NCBI RefSeq assembly: GCF_000340215.1
Contig: NW_006921534.1
Location: 806,001-870,000 of the forward strand
DNA: 64,000 bases
Origin: Pseudocercospora fijiensis CIRAD86
Lineage: Eukaryota; Ascomycota; Dothideomycetes; Mycosphaerellales; Mycosphaerellaceae
Reading direction: 5' to 3'
Shown here: in pieces, positions 23,701-35,972 of the stretch
Numbering within the stretch: position 1 is the first letter of the stretch
Layout of the letters: each line of letters opens with the position of its first letter
Position numbers and translations under genes: made by a program
The notes under the pieces: generated by a model
Databases searched by the model: none
Told to the model about the DNA's origin: nothing
The model's input: only the letters and a program-made list of their open reading frames with translations

Positions 23701-24440
23701 CTCTAATCGTAACTACGTTAAACTTTTATATAGCGTTAATTAGACGGTACTTCTTTAGTTCCCTAGGAGCTGTTTTCTTTTAAACTAGGAAGTATAGATT
23801 ACGATACGAGGCATAGGAAGGTTCTAAGGTGCTAGCCTTTACACGCTATCGTATTATGTCCTTAACTACACCTCGTAGGCTTAGGTTTAGCTTAAAACCT
23901 AGGTAGGCCTAAGGCTTATATTCGATCGTTCGGATCCTCTACGGAGGGGCAACCTCCGGGTTTATTCTGCCTAGGTAAGTAAAGTTATATACTAATACGG
24001 CCTCGCGATTGTATAGAAGCTCGTATAGCAAATCCAGCTCACGATCCGAAAGCTTAATGCTAGGTTTGATTTTCGCAAGCCTCTCCTCTATTAGCCTTAA
24101 CCCCCTAGGGATAGTAGAGAACTTTTTAGTAATGTATTTCTAATCGTACGGACCATCCCTAGGTAGTAGTGTCGCCTCCCAATTAAGGCACTTTTGTCGC
24201 CAGTTAGGATTTCCGCTAGGATTAGACCTATCGGTAATATGTACGCTACCCTTTACGGGCTTAATCTTGTCGGCTACCCTCTTATATAGGGTATAGATAC
24301 CAATCGATTGTCGAATCCGAGCTCTCTCTCTTTGTCGTTAGGCCTAGAGATTGGCGTAATAAAACAGCGCATAAACTTCCTTAAAAGTCTCCTTAAGTCG
24401 ATAGGTATACAACTAGTAGTCCTAATTTATAACGCCGGCG
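20732..24440 (-). pseudogene. gypsy-2 pol: RT, RNase H and integrase
   Basis: Long minus-strand Ty3 reading. At about 23,440 MPFLDDIGIKG is the RT active-site box. At about 22,590-22,640 FDVFYVPSKKHTRPDSLSRR is the RNase H-integrase linker motif of Ty3 elements. At 21,640-21,800 the integrase core shows EIILDNATNN and later YYPQSNAIIKRSYRSL, where the third acidic catalytic residue is now Lys. KLAFKQKGPYRVQEVLYDGS at about 21,160-21,220 is the GPF/Y module. The reading ends with LELQLDPETK and a TGA at 20,732-20,734. TGA is not a product of RIP on CAA/CAG, so this is probably the true stop. No chromodomain was seen. Confidence 0.8.
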
Positions 24441-24454
24441 AAAACGTTAGATTC

Positions 24455-24481
24455 GTAATAACACCCCCGGGGTAGTATTAG
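24455..24481. repeat. ORF-boundary palindrome D of gypsy-2
   Basis: GTAATAACACCCCCGGGGTA followed by GTATTAG. It lies at the junction between the gag-protease and RT readings. Confidence 0.75.
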
Positions 24482-24489
24482 ACTCGCGC

Positions 24490-27400
24490 TCTAATTAGTT
24501 AGTTCGGGTAGACCCGCGTCCGGTAGTAATGCCTCCGGCGACGATGTATAAGATAGCATTATTACCTTAACTTGTATAGTAGGTATAGGTAGTCGTTGTG
24601 TTATGCTCGCTGTCGCTTCGAGCACTCGTCTTCTTAGTATAGAACCTAGAAACTTGCCTTAACGTACGGAGCGGCGCACTTCTAGAAATAACCTATTTAA
24701 GCTACACTAACTTATAGCGCAGATTGCCGGTCTTACAACCGCGCCGTAGCGTTTCCCGAAGACCGTCTAGAAGCAGCAAGGATATCCTCGTAGGACTTAT
24801 AGCTAGTATTACCGACATAACTAGTAAACACGACTCGGTTGCCCTTCTAGTTAGCGATAGTTCCCTCCTAGGAGCTATCGTCGCAGTTGCGCTAGACACT
24901 ACGAGTTATGCGAGACTATAGCCGACCTAGAATAATTAGCGTGTTTAGGTCGGCGGCAATCTAGAAGGTAAAGGAAAAGCATATGCCGAAAGCGTCTACT
25001 ATAACATTGTAGTAGGCACCTATTAGCGCAACCTCCCTATTTACTCCCTATATACTAAGGGAAATGTCTCTATTTATTAGTAGTCTAAGCTGTTTAGCCT
25101 AGCGCTCACTTATAATAAGTGACTCTAAACTATTATTAAGCATTGCTAGCATCTGTTAACTATAGCTCCCGATAGTAACCTAAATATAGATAGTAGGGAC
25201 GACGGCGAAGGAACGGGTAACTACGGAAAGGTCTACATTATTAGGGATAGAGTAAAGTTCTTTAGGTTAAGGAGGTCCTACTCGACCGATTTATTAGCTA
25301 GTAAACCGGACAGCCTTAATAGAGACTAAAACTAGAGCAGAGTCGGGATTATTACTATCCCCTCGGCCTATCTCCTTAACTCCCTCTTCGTTAGTATTAT
25401 CGATAGTCTCTTAGTTCTCGTAGGTTACCGATTCGCCTTCTGCTAACTCTTAGGCACCTAAAAATTTAGGAAGGAACTATAGGGAAGAGACGTCGATGTA
25501 GTCTTCTCGTCCCTATTTCCTCCGGAGGGTAGCGAGGTCTTTTATAAAGGTAGTATCGTTAAGGATTCGGCTCTAGAATAGGTTAGTAGGCAAACCGTAT
25601 ACTAGCAGCTCTCCTATAGACATATTGGACTTAAGGTCTAGGAACTATAAAGCCTAGAAGAGAGCGTTTGCCTTTGTGTCTAAGGAGTTAGCTAGGCTAG
25701 TACTATACTTTTTCATATACCTATTAAAGCGAAAGCTCTTTAGGTCGGATAACTTCCGTTTATAGGCCGGTAGGTTAGCTGGACCTAGGGTACTACTAAT
25801 GTTAGTAGCAACATCCTCTATATCGACCTCTAGAGTCTCTAGGACTACTAGGCTTTCTATAGGTAGGGTGCTAGGGGCGGTGCTAGGTACGGTACTAGAT
25901 CGGGTAGCGCGGTCTATAGCTGTCTAGAGAGTCTTGGTTTTAGCGGTTAACTCTCGCTATTACTTGGCTTTGTCGGCCGCCTTATTCTTTAGTACCCTAG
26001 TAGGGGCTGCCGTACTAGGGCGAGTAGGGTTCTAAGGGCTCTTGCCCTTGCTTTAGGACTAGGTCTAAGACCGTATAGCAGCGTAGACATCTATACTGTT
26101 CTTAGTAACCGCGTAAACATTGGTAACTACGTCCGGATCCTAAGAAACAAAGTTAACTTTAATAGGCTTAGTAGTTCCGTTACTGCTTCGCTCCTCAACC
26201 TGTTTTGCCCTAACCTTCTAAGTTTCTCGTTTAGCAATAGCGGCGAGGGTACTGTTCCTAGTGTCCTTAAACTCGATCTTGCCGCTATACTTCTTTTCTA
26301 GAAGGGTCTTTAGCTAAGGCAGCTTCGGGGCTCTCCGATCCTATTCGAAATTAATCTTATCGCCGGTGTCTATATAGTGGAATCGGCCATTTACTTGCAT
26401 AATAAGCTTCCTTTTAAGAAGCTCTTTCTAGATAGGGTAGGACGATTAGACATGTTTAAACCCGCTATACATCTAGCACTTGCTATCCAAGTTAGAATAG
26501 ATCTTCCGTATAGCGTAGACATCTACTAAAGGGGCTTTAGGGTAGTTAGGATCTAAAACCTAGTAGACTAGTAGTACATCGCCTAGTGTAGTAGCATTAA
26601 TAACCTCCCTAACTCGCTATAATGCTTTCGCATTTAGGTTTAGCTAGGCTAGGGATTCAGCTAAGTCCGCGACATCCTAAGAGTGCTTAGTAATAGTAGG
26701 AGTTACGGTCTTAGGACCACTTTGCGATTTAGGAAGGAACTTGGGTCCCTTGCTTACTAAGGCTTCTTTCCTAACCTACGCTAGGTTATTCCGGTCTTCG
26801 CCGTAGATGAACTTCCTCGTATCGGCTGCGCTATTAATGTCGGCCTTGATACATACTAGGACCTCTTTATACTTCCTAAAGCTCTTAGGATCGGCCTCGC
26901 TAAGCTTATAGCGACGGAAGATACGCTAAGCTATAGGCTACGGCAACCCCTAGAGGAGCAGCCTTGTTCTCTAAGAGTTTTCGAGATTACTCTGTTCGAT
27001 GCTATCCGCTAACTCGACAAACTCGCGGACATACCCCTTTAGGTCGTTATCCTTAGTGCGCCTTACTAAGTAGAGGGACTCGAGCTACGCACGACTGCCT
27101 TTAATACGACGGCTATCGCGCTCCCGATACTCCCTTATAAAGGCTATCTTGAAGGTCTCCTAGTTAGTATTAGACTTGTCGTCCTTTTCTAGATAGCTAA
27201 CTAGGGTTTTAAGGGTTCGGTAAAGCTTAGAGGAGGTAGTCCTTGTAAAGGACCGAATCTTGTACTAGTCGGATTCTCTATCGAGCTCGTAATTAACTAA
27301 GCCTTCCTTAAAGCGCTTAATATGTACTATAGCGTTCTACCCTTCGAATAGGGGATTTGCCCTACTCCCTAGCTCTAGCGGGCGACGCTTGTTTTAACGG

Positions 27401-27591
27401 AGAAGCTCAGTTTGCTTCTCTATCATTTTTATAAGGACAGTATAGAGCGCCTCTAGCGTAGAGGGCGTAGGAGGCTTACTTATATTAACTAGTCGCCGCC
27501 TAATTTCTTCGTTAATAGGATTAGGGGCGTTTTCGGATTCAGAGGATTCCGCTAATTCTCGATGTTCGTTTTCGCTAGAGCTAGAGCTTAT
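24490..27591 (-). pseudogene. gypsy-2 gag and protease
   Basis: The proposed start is at 27,589-27,591, now ATA, followed by SSSSENEHRELAE. The capsid region at about 27,150-27,400 reads NPLFEGQNAIVHIKRFKEG and then KIRSFTRTTSSKLYRTL, with the helical pattern of Ty3 Gag. At about 25,100-25,250 a retropepsin-like stretch includes MLAMLNNSLESLIISE, corresponding to the LLDSGAE active site with Asp changed to Asn. Palindrome E precedes it and palindrome D follows it. The frame continues to the D palindrome with RIP-type stops. Confidence 0.65.
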
Positions 27592-27740
27592 TCGATTGTT
27601 GTAAAATAGTTGAAATAGCTAAAATAGAATGCTGTATAAAGTTAAAATGGAATGCTATATAAATGTGTTTTTAGTAACTTTGGTCTGTTTAGTTTGTTGT
27701 AATGTTGCTATACGAGAGAGTAGTATATTAGGCTGTTTCT

Positions 27741-27769
27741 CCTAGTATTACCCCCGGGGTAGCATTAGG
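27741..27769. repeat. ORF-boundary palindrome E of gypsy-2
   Basis: CCTAGTATTACCCCCGGGGT followed by AGCATTAGG. It lies about 150 bp upstream of the proposed gag start. Confidence 0.75.
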
Positions 27770-28397
27770 ATTTAGCCTCCTAGGGGTCGCCTAACTACCT
27801 CTAGGAGCTTAGTTTAGTAGATTTTGGATAAAAGCCGCTCGGAGGGAGAGACTACAATCTCTATTCACACCTAGATCCTAGAAACTAGCTCGTATCTCCT
27901 TTAGCTAGGCGGGGGGGCGGTAGCCTTCTTTTTCTAGTAGAAGGCTAAGTACTATCTAAGCGAGGCTGCGAATCTAGGAACGCCCTACCCGATTAATAGG
28001 GGACTCCCCGGCTATCCGACCTGCAATCCGTATTTACTATCAATTAATAGTCTTAGCAAACTAAGCAAGGCCGATAGGTGATTAGTCTATCTCCTCCTTA
28101 GGCGGGGCTTATCTCGAGCAAGCGGTGCTAAATAGGTCTTCGACCCGGAGCCGAGTCCTTAGAAGCTAGCTATAGCTATAGACTAGGCCCTAAGCTGTAA
28201 CAGTCCTAAGGGTTTGTAGCTTTTCGGGGTTAAAGCGATGCCCTCGTTAAGAGGTTTCTCTACTTGTCGTAATAGCCCCTTAAGATACTTCGGTATCGTC
28301 CGTATCGTAGGCTCTTATCGTGCCCTCGCTTTAGTTATAGCTATTCGTGCCTAGAGACTACCTTCAATATACCCGAACTTGTTAGATATAAAGAGAT
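27770..28397. other. gypsy-2 untranslated leader
   Basis: About 630 bp between palindrome E and the primer-binding site. No coding frame or internal repeat was seen. Confidence 0.5.
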
Positions 28398-28416
28398 AGC
28401 CCTACCTTCGGCTCTA
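28398..28416 (-). promoter_or_regulatory. gypsy-2 primer-binding site
   Basis: TAGAGCCGAAGGTAGGGCT in element sense, identical to the gypsy-1 site. Both elements therefore appear to use the same primer tRNA and probably belong to one clade. Confidence 0.65.
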
Positions 28417-28417
28417 A

Positions 28418-28697
28418 TAAAGGACGGAAACCAAAACTACTACTACTACTAGTAGTAATAGTATAGGCTACCGAGGGTAACATAACCTATAGCAATATAG
28501 GTAGCTATATTTAGCATAATAGGATAACAAGACGGTTGCTTAGGCTAATAACTAGAGCCCTGCAACATAGGCATTGTGGAAGTGTAATATAAACAATGTG
28601 CTATACGAGGTTGGTGCCCTATCTACAATGTAGAAGGAGGCCTCTTATATAGGCTCAAAACTCAGCCTAGGTGTGTAGGGCCGGTTACTAGCCAATA
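28418..28697 (-). repeat. gypsy-2 5' LTR
   Basis: Second copy of the 280-bp repeat. The primer-binding site lies one base inside, at 28,398-28,416. After undoing RIP transitions the ends fit TG...CA. Confidence 0.88.
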
Positions 28698-28701
28698 ATA
28701 G

Positions 28702-31330
28702 GTAGGACGTGTTTCCTCTAACTCTTTATAGTGCCGTTCGTTAGTTTAGAAAGGGTAGCTAGGATAGGTCGGTTTCTAACTTCGATTTAACTATTTGCTT
28801 TTAGGTAGTATAGGGAAATCCGTACCCGGTACGTAGCTATTCGCTTAAGCAATTCCTTAGTATCCTTCCGATTCTTAGATCCGTTGTCTATAACGAATTC
28901 ATCCGGATAGCTATATCGGTAATAGACCTCTTCGTATAGGAACTTAGCTATTTGCTATATACTAACCGACTTGCCCGAGTAGTTAAATATCCTCCCCTCT
29001 ACCTAGCCGCTAACAACCTTACGCGCTAAGGCAATAGACCCCTTATTGTCGATATAAAGTATATCGGCAACCTAGCGACGGCTAACAACTCGAATATAGG
29101 TAGGGTAAAGCGTCCTAGCAATCTTGTATCCCTCTCGCATTCGGTATATACGATAGGACCGAACCTATATAGCGATTTAGGACTACATCCTATGCTAGAA
29201 GTACCTTTTCGAGGCTAGATAGTATACTGCCTCCCGGCCCTTATAGCTATAATCCTCGTAAAGTAATTAGATAATTTCCTCCCTAGCCTTTTCGCTATTA
29301 ATTACTCGTTAAAGGGGGCAATTCGGATAACGCTAGTAGAAAAGGAGCCGATCCTTAACAATATACTTCTAGGTAGTACGTCGAACCCTTCGGGCTTCGC
29401 TTCGAGAGATGCCTTACGGAAAGCGAAGGGTCGACTTAAAGTATCCGATAAGAAGCGATTCTCGAGACTAGTATTCGTCCTCGTTAAGGAAGCTAGACTT
29501 AGCTAAGGGATCGATAGGCTTAGTCTATACTATACTATAAAAGAAGTCGTTGTCGATTATATTATCGTCGTCGATTTAGTTATCTCGTTCGACGATGTCT
29601 TCTTTAGTAGGGTTACGACGGGATAGACTATTAGCCGTAGAGTACTTCCGCCCGGGGATATACTTAACTTCGAAGTCGAACAGTCGGATCTAGGCTACCT
29701 AGCGAGCTATTGCCGAGTTAGGGAGGTCCGAGGCGGATTTGTTAAGCTAGTAGACAAGGGTAGTAGTATCGATTTCGATCCGAAAGTACTACCTAACGAG
29801 ATACTTCTTAAACTTCTTTAGTAGTTTAAGTACGGTAAGGCACTCTCGTTTGCTAGTATTATATCGGGCTTTACTTTCGGTCTAAAGACCGCTTTCGTAC
29901 CGAATAGGGTAACGCTTCTTTATATTGTCCCTTTCGCACTAGTTTAGGCTACTACTATACCCGGATCTACTCGCGTCTAATAGAAGGATAATTAACCTAG
30001 TACCCTTAGTATAATCGATCGAGACAAGAGTAGGGGTAATAGTTAGCGCAGCCTTTAAGGTATCTGTAGCGACTTACTAATCCGGTCTCTATAAGAATTC
30101 GATATCGGCCTTTAGGAGGTAGAAGAGTAGTCTTACTATTATTGCGAAGCCCTCGATCTAGATACGGTAGTAGATACAAACCCTAAGGAAGGCCCGTACG
30201 CTAGACTAGTTCTTAGGTACTAGCTATGCGACAATCTTTGCAACTTTCTCTATATTAGGGTGTCTTCCGGAAATATTAACAACGTAGCCGACATATTTCA
30301 GCTTTTTATAGAGGAACTAAGACTTTAGACCTAAAACAGTATACCTAGTACGCTTAATATCTGCAAGAATACTATCTATCTATTAAATGTGCTTAGTAAC
30401 GAATCTTCTTAGGCTAGGTTCGACCTCTTTATTATTATATCGGGTCTTTAGGCCCTTAATACTAATATCGTCGACAAACGGCCTCGTATAGTAGGAAATG
30501 TAGTTAAAAAGGATTCTTGTTACTACTCGGACAAACTAGGCAACGGAGTTTATCGCTCCTTACGGAAGGGTAGTTATTCGTATAAGGCTAAGCGGGGTAT
30601 TAAAGGCAGTTATATCTCGATCGGCCTCGTAAAGCGGGACTTAGTCGTATCTAGAAAAGAAATCGATTAGGAACGAGATAGTATAGTTAGCAAAATCCTC
30701 GGTGAAGCTATTAGTATTAGGAGGAAGGTTTCCGTCCCGTATTGTATAGCGGTTTAGCTCTATAGCAGCGTTAATTAGGCGATATTTCTTAGTTCCTTTC
30801 TTCTAGACTAAGAACTATAGGTTCCGGTATACTCCTTCGCTAACTTTAAGTACCCTATTCGCAATTCGTTCTCGGATTATTTCTTCTATAATGTTTACTA
30901 GGCTAGGCTAGAGGCGGAAGGTTGGTTTTCTCTAGGGTTTATAAGGAATTGTTCGGATCCGTTAGGGAGGTACTATATCCGCGTCGACTCTTCTAATTTC
31001 GGTAAAGCTCTAGGTAAGGGCTTTCTCCCTATTATAAAGCATTTCGTAGAACAGATCTAGCTCCTTAGGAAGAAGTTCTATTCTAATAAGAAGCTTTGCT
31101 TTCCTTTCCTTAGTTAGGCGCGAGCTACGCGGTATATCTAAGAACTTCTTAATTAGGTACTTCTAGTTATATAGCCCGGTTCTAGGCAGAAGCAACGCTT
31201 CTCGAGCAAGCCGTTTCTTTTTCTAGTAAGGGTTACTACCGGTCGTTATACTCCCGGTTATCGTAGTGCTAGCTTCTATAGGTCTTACTTTGTCTGCCTT
31301 TTTCTTATATATACTATAAACTCCGACCGT
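28702..31330 (-). pseudogene. gypsy-1 pol: RT, RNase H and N-terminal integrase
   Basis: Minus-strand Ty3 polyprotein. At about 30,450-30,480, RPFVDDISIKG is the RT active-site box with its two Asp still present. The RNase H segment and the linker motif FDFEVKYIPGRKYSTANSLSRR lie at about 29,640-29,700. The integrase core follows, with DILYIDNKGS around 29,040 and EFVIDNGSKN around 28,890. The reading ends at 28,702, where the gypsy-2 target duplication begins, and resumes at 16,363. This enzyme set makes and inserts the cDNA of the element. Scattered RIP stops inactivate it. Confidence 0.8.
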
Positions 31331-31786
31331 GCGGCTAGTATCCGAATCTTCCTTAAGCATTTTCTTAATAGATAGTAGCTAGGTAGGGAACCTTCGAAAG
31401 CTCTAAAACCTATAGTGCCGCTTATGCTAGTTATAAAACCTATTCGCTTCCGACTACTAAAGGATTGCCGCCTAGTCGTTACGAGTTGTAGGTTCGAGAA
31501 TTGCCTCCGTACGCCCGAGCCGGGTAAGGCTAATCGTCGGGTATAGCTAAGAAGGATCTTCGAGAAAGGACTAGCGTTATATAGCTAGGACCGGTACGTC
31601 GTCGTATACCTGCTCCTAGATAGGGTGCCTAGCTAAGCGGCTTTTATATAGGGTGCTACTAGAGGGCAATTGCGGGGACGCGGGAATGCCGGGGCTAGCG
31701 GGAATACCGGGACAAGCCGGAGCTAGTCTAAGCGAGGTCGGAAAAGGTAGCGGGAGCGGGGGCGGGCCGACTACCGGACTAATTAA

Positions 31787-31816
31787 TATACCCTAGCTAG
31801 CTAGCTAGTATACCCT
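31787..31816. repeat. ORF-boundary palindrome P3 of gypsy-1
   Basis: TATACC-CTAGCTAGCTAGCTAG-TATACC type dyad, nearly perfect over about 28 bp. It lies between the gag-protease and RT readings. Confidence 0.75.
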
Positions 31817-31899
31817 AGGGTTACTACCCTCTTTGCTATATAGCCCTATAACAACATTTCTTATTAAACAATAGGTCGCAACGGTATATATAATATTCC

Positions 31900-34800
31900 T
31901 ACTTAGCGGTTTCGAAAAAGGGGCGGACTTGACGCTAGTTTCTCGTCCGCTACCTAGTTTTTTAACTACTAGGTATCGTTGCGACTAAGGAGCTCCTTAA
32001 GTAGGATACAATTCTTAGAGCTAGCAAGGGTAGTAAAGGTAGTAGAGCGGCCCCTACGCGTAGAAATAGTTCCTTCCTAGGAGCCGTCGTCTATATTTCG
32101 AGCGACAAGGCGGTTCTTGCGAGCCTACGGGCGACTAAGAATAATAGGGAGGTCGTTATCTCCTAGGGGTATAATAAGGAAGTCGGTTTTATACTCGACA
32201 TTAAAGGTAGAGACAGGAACGGAAGTGCTAATACCGATAAATTTAGCTCTTCCTCTAGCTCCTCGTATATTTAGAATAAGACTCTTTAAAAGAGCAAGGC
32301 TAGCTCGCTATAGGAACTTCGCGTTTAGTATATTCCCCTCGGAGCCTTTATTAATAAGAGCGCGGATCTTAAGGCACCTATTAATAGTAATAGTAATATA
32401 CGGACTAGGAACAAGGGCGAAGTTGTCGTCGACTAATAAGAGGCGAATCTAGCTAGGGTCGATATAGAGCATCTCGTTAGGTAGGGCGTCTACCCCGGAT
32501 AAAATAACCTACACTATATAGCAATTAAGTCTGTTTCTCCGGCTAATCGAATTAGGGTCCTAGATAACCTCTTCGTTAGCGGCCTCGTATTCCTCGTAGC
32601 TTTCTTCCTCGTTAAGGCTAGTAAAGAACTCTCGAGCGGAGGTAAGGACTAGAATAGGGTAGTCTTTAGGCCGCCTAGGTCTACCTTTCCTAGCAGCTAA
32701 GGTAGCTACCCTACCTACTATTTCTATAATCTAGTAGGGGATCTTGTCGGTTTTATCCTTTTCTAGCTCCCGAATTCTTATAGTAAGCGCGTTGTCGTTT
32801 AGCTAGCGTGTAACGAGCTTTTAACACTCCGGAATGTAGGCGAGGGCCTTAGTATTGCTAAGCTATATACCGTTCCTACTAAGGAATTTCTTTACCTAAA
32901 AGTCGGGGTCCTTATAGTGTTTCTAAAGATTCTTTATAATGTTAGTTATCTTAGGCTCTTTCCGCGTAGCTCTCTACCGGCTCGGAGGGTTTACCCCCTT
33001 CGATAGTTCTTTAGCGGCAGGCTTCGGGGTAGGCGGTAGTACGTTATCTATTTCCTAATTACTATCCTTAGGTAGGCTAGCGTTACTATTTAAGGATTTA
33101 GCAGCAGGCTGCCTATAGGTACTAGAAGGGCTAGTAGTAGGGGTTTTACGACTAACCGTTTCCTTAGACTAGGTTCTTACTCTTAGAGGTAGTAGGCTCG
33201 GGGACCTTTAAGTAGTTCTTCGAGGCTAGGTTTGTTTACGAATTGCTTCCTCTACCTCGCGAACGCTAAGCCCTTAAACTACGTTACGAATGCCCTTAGT
33301 CTTCGTAGCACCTTTCTACTTAGTAGTAGCTTTCCGGATCCGATTTATATCGGTAATAGCGGTAACGGGAAGACTATTCCTAAGCGGTGTATCCTAGCTA
33401 CGAGTATAGGCAAGGGTATCTATAACTATAGCCGCCTCGTAGTCGCTAAAATCTAGCTCTTTATCGGCCTCCTCGACTATACCTAGATCGTAGGGCCTTT
33501 AGTATAGCATAACCCGCCTAGTAGTAGTAGGGGTAGCAGTAGGGGTAGGAAGGCCGTTTCGCGTATCGTTTAAAGCGATCCCTCTGTAGGGGTTTCCCGG
33601 AGACCTTAAAGGTAGAGGGGGAAGAGTAGAAGGAATTATCGGAGCTAGGGCTTAAGGAGTCGGAACTCGAGGGCCTAGTTAAGCTATAGTACTAGGGGCT
33701 ACAGTTCGCCTTAGTTACTAAGAAGGATAGTTAAATTGTTTTCGAAGGGCTTCTATTCTAAATTTAGGTAGGAAAACAATCTCTTACTAGTAATAGGCCT
33801 CGAGGAGAGGAAGTATAATAGCGAGCTTTAGGAGGGTAGGACTATTACGGAAGCGGAATAGGGTAGCGTATAGTATACCTAGGGGCCCGAAGTACTACGT
33901 ACGGTCCCGAATATAGCAGAACCCTTAGTCTTATATATACCGGTAGGGCCTATAGTTTAGACGAAGGTAGCCTTTAGCTCCGTAATAGTAATAGCGACCC
34001 TCTATACTAGGGATAGATTGAAAGGCAAAGGCGTCGAAGGTTAGCCCTTATATAAACTAGTTGTTATATATCTAAGTTGTAGGGGTATTGTCGCTCTAGA
34101 GGGGATAGAGGCGCTATAGGGTATACGAATCGGTATTAGTGTTAACCGGACCTATAGTAGGGCCCTTCTAATTGTCTCGGGAGAGGACGTAAAGTTTTAG
34201 TTCTTAGAACTGCTTAATAAGGTCGTCGATACCGGGGTCCGTAACTAGCTTAAGGGCTACCCCCTATCGCTAGATATCTAGGGTAGGGCGTATACTTAGC
34301 ATTCTTTTCTTAACTGTCTCTCGCAGCTCTTTTAAATAGCTACTATCGTTACTAGTAAGGAGCGAGAAGCCCTATCGGCTACGAGCTAGGTCGTACCTAG
34401 TACGATAAATCTATTTGAAGTCGGTATAGGATTCCTTATCGTAAGGGTAGATGCTACATTTTTCGTAGATCCGAGGCATAATAGCAGGTATAGAGCCTCC
34501 TAAGCCCTTTAGAAACAGACGGCTCCTCGTAATATTGTTAAGAAGCCTCCTCGGTATCCCTTTAGCGATGCTATAGAAGTCCTAGTAAAAGCGAAGGGTA
34601 TTACTCTTAGCCGTTTGTCTAGTATATAGCTCTTTAAGGTATTCGCGGGAGTTTAGCCGAACCGCGACATCCTAGTTAGCAAACTCGCGTTTAAACTTCT
34701 TTAAGAAGGCTTCCTACGTAAGAGGCTTACTATCTAGGAGCCGAGCAACTCGGGGTCGGATACTAGTTTCACAATTAGCTATAAGGAGCTTTACCGTAGT

Positions 34801-35230
34801 AGCCGTTTTAGCCCTTAGACAGTATCGCTTAAGGATAGTAGAAAACCTTTTAACAAAGTTAGTAGCGTTTTCTCTAGTAAAGAGGGGGTTCTTAACGGTC
34901 CCTAGGAGGGATATCTACGGCTTTAAGTCCGAGAAGGCCTAAAGAAGGCCTTAGAGAAGTTAAGGGGACAGCCCTCCGGTTGCCTAGACAAGCTACTAGG
35001 GAACTTCTTAAGTACCGCCCTCCTAGGTAGTGCCTCCTTAAGCCGCTTCTCTATGCTCTATACTAGTATCCTTATCGCTTCCCGAGGCCGTAGTCCTCTC
35101 GGCATTAGAGTTAGTATCGAGGTAGTTGCGAATAAAGTTTAGAGGTAGGTCTCGGTAGGTACCGGCATTAGAGAGGGCCTATAAAGGCGGTTTAGCCGGG
35201 GTAGGGTTGTTATTGTTTTCTTAGGAGCTT
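31900..35230 (-). pseudogene. gypsy-1 gag and protease
   Basis: The minus-strand reading at about 34,600-34,900 resembles a Ty3 capsid domain (NPLFTRENATNFVKRF, then a LLDSKPLTQEAFLKKF-like helical pattern if one TAG is read as Gln). At about 32,330-32,370 the sequence ALINKGSEGNILNAKFL corresponds to the retropepsin active-site block. The usual D-S/T-G is changed at its first residue to Asn, as RIP would do. Gag would form the particle and the protease would cut the polyprotein. The start codon cannot be fixed. The leader to the 5' LTR is about 750 bp and contains palindrome P4. Confidence 0.65.
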
Positions 35231-35454
35231 ATCTCGTCGGTAGAACAAACAATTTATAGAAGACGATAAACGATTAGAATAAATAGGAAGGATACAGTAT
35301 CGATAAAATTAGATAGGTTGCTAGGTATACTTAAGGTAAGGAGGGAGCGTAGACGGGCTATAGCGTACTTTATAGTACGTATCGCGTCTGTGTCCTCGAA
35401 GTAAGGGGAGGGTAGGCGGTAGTCCGTATATATATAGAATAAAGGGGGCGGCGA

Positions 35455-35483
35455 ATATTACCTAGCTAGCTAGCTAGTATACC
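35455..35483. repeat. ORF-boundary palindrome P4 of gypsy-1
   Basis: Core CCTAGCTAGCTAGCTAG with TATTA and TATA flanks. It lies upstream of gag in the leader of gypsy-1. Confidence 0.7.
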
Positions 35484-35972
35484 TACTATACCCGTTCTAG
35501 GCCCCCTTTATTCCTCTCTTATTAATTTCTATTAACTCGCAGTATGTCGATTACGGCACCGCGGAAGGGTCGTAATAGTCCGGAAGGAGGTTTTAAGTTA
35601 GGCTCGCGCCGATTAGTAGAAGGGATAGGGGGCTATCGACCTTTCGGGGTTCTTCGTATCCCTATCTCTAGTTTCTTATAGCGGGCTCTTAGGTTTCTTT
35701 CTGTATAGGTCGTTTCTTATAAGGTCCCGCCTGCTATAGATAGGTAGGGAGTCGTAATATTCGTAAACAGTATTTCCTTTTGCTTTAAGTCGGTAACGGT
35801 ATTCCTTTTTCTTTAAGTCGGTAACGGTTTATTAGTAGTAGGACGTCTCGATACTACTAAGGTCTTTTTTAGCGGTAGCATTACATTAGTAGTATAGTCC
35901 TCGCTCTAGGCGAAGGCTATAAACGTTTCTTCTTAACTATATATATACCTGTACCTTTAAATGAATAAAGAT

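Larger units (their letters stand above)
16368..28697 (-). mobile_element. gypsy-2: 12.3-kb Ty3-type retrotransposon with extra ORF
   Basis: 280-bp direct LTRs (16,368-16,647 and 28,418-28,697) are flanked by the direct duplication ATAG (16,364-16,367 and 28,698-28,701). The LTR copies differ at about a dozen sites by my count, all transitions. The PBS lies next to the right LTR and a polypurine tract next to the left LTR, so the element runs on the minus strand. Content in element sense: gag-protease, RT-RNase H-integrase, a 0.5-kb spacer module, an extra ORF of about 919 codons. The integrase gene of gypsy-1 is its target. Confidence 0.88.

Noticed and set aside
32117..32452. 111-codon plus-strand frame
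   Set aside because: Antisense to the gypsy-1 protease, whose active-site block is readable on the minus strand.
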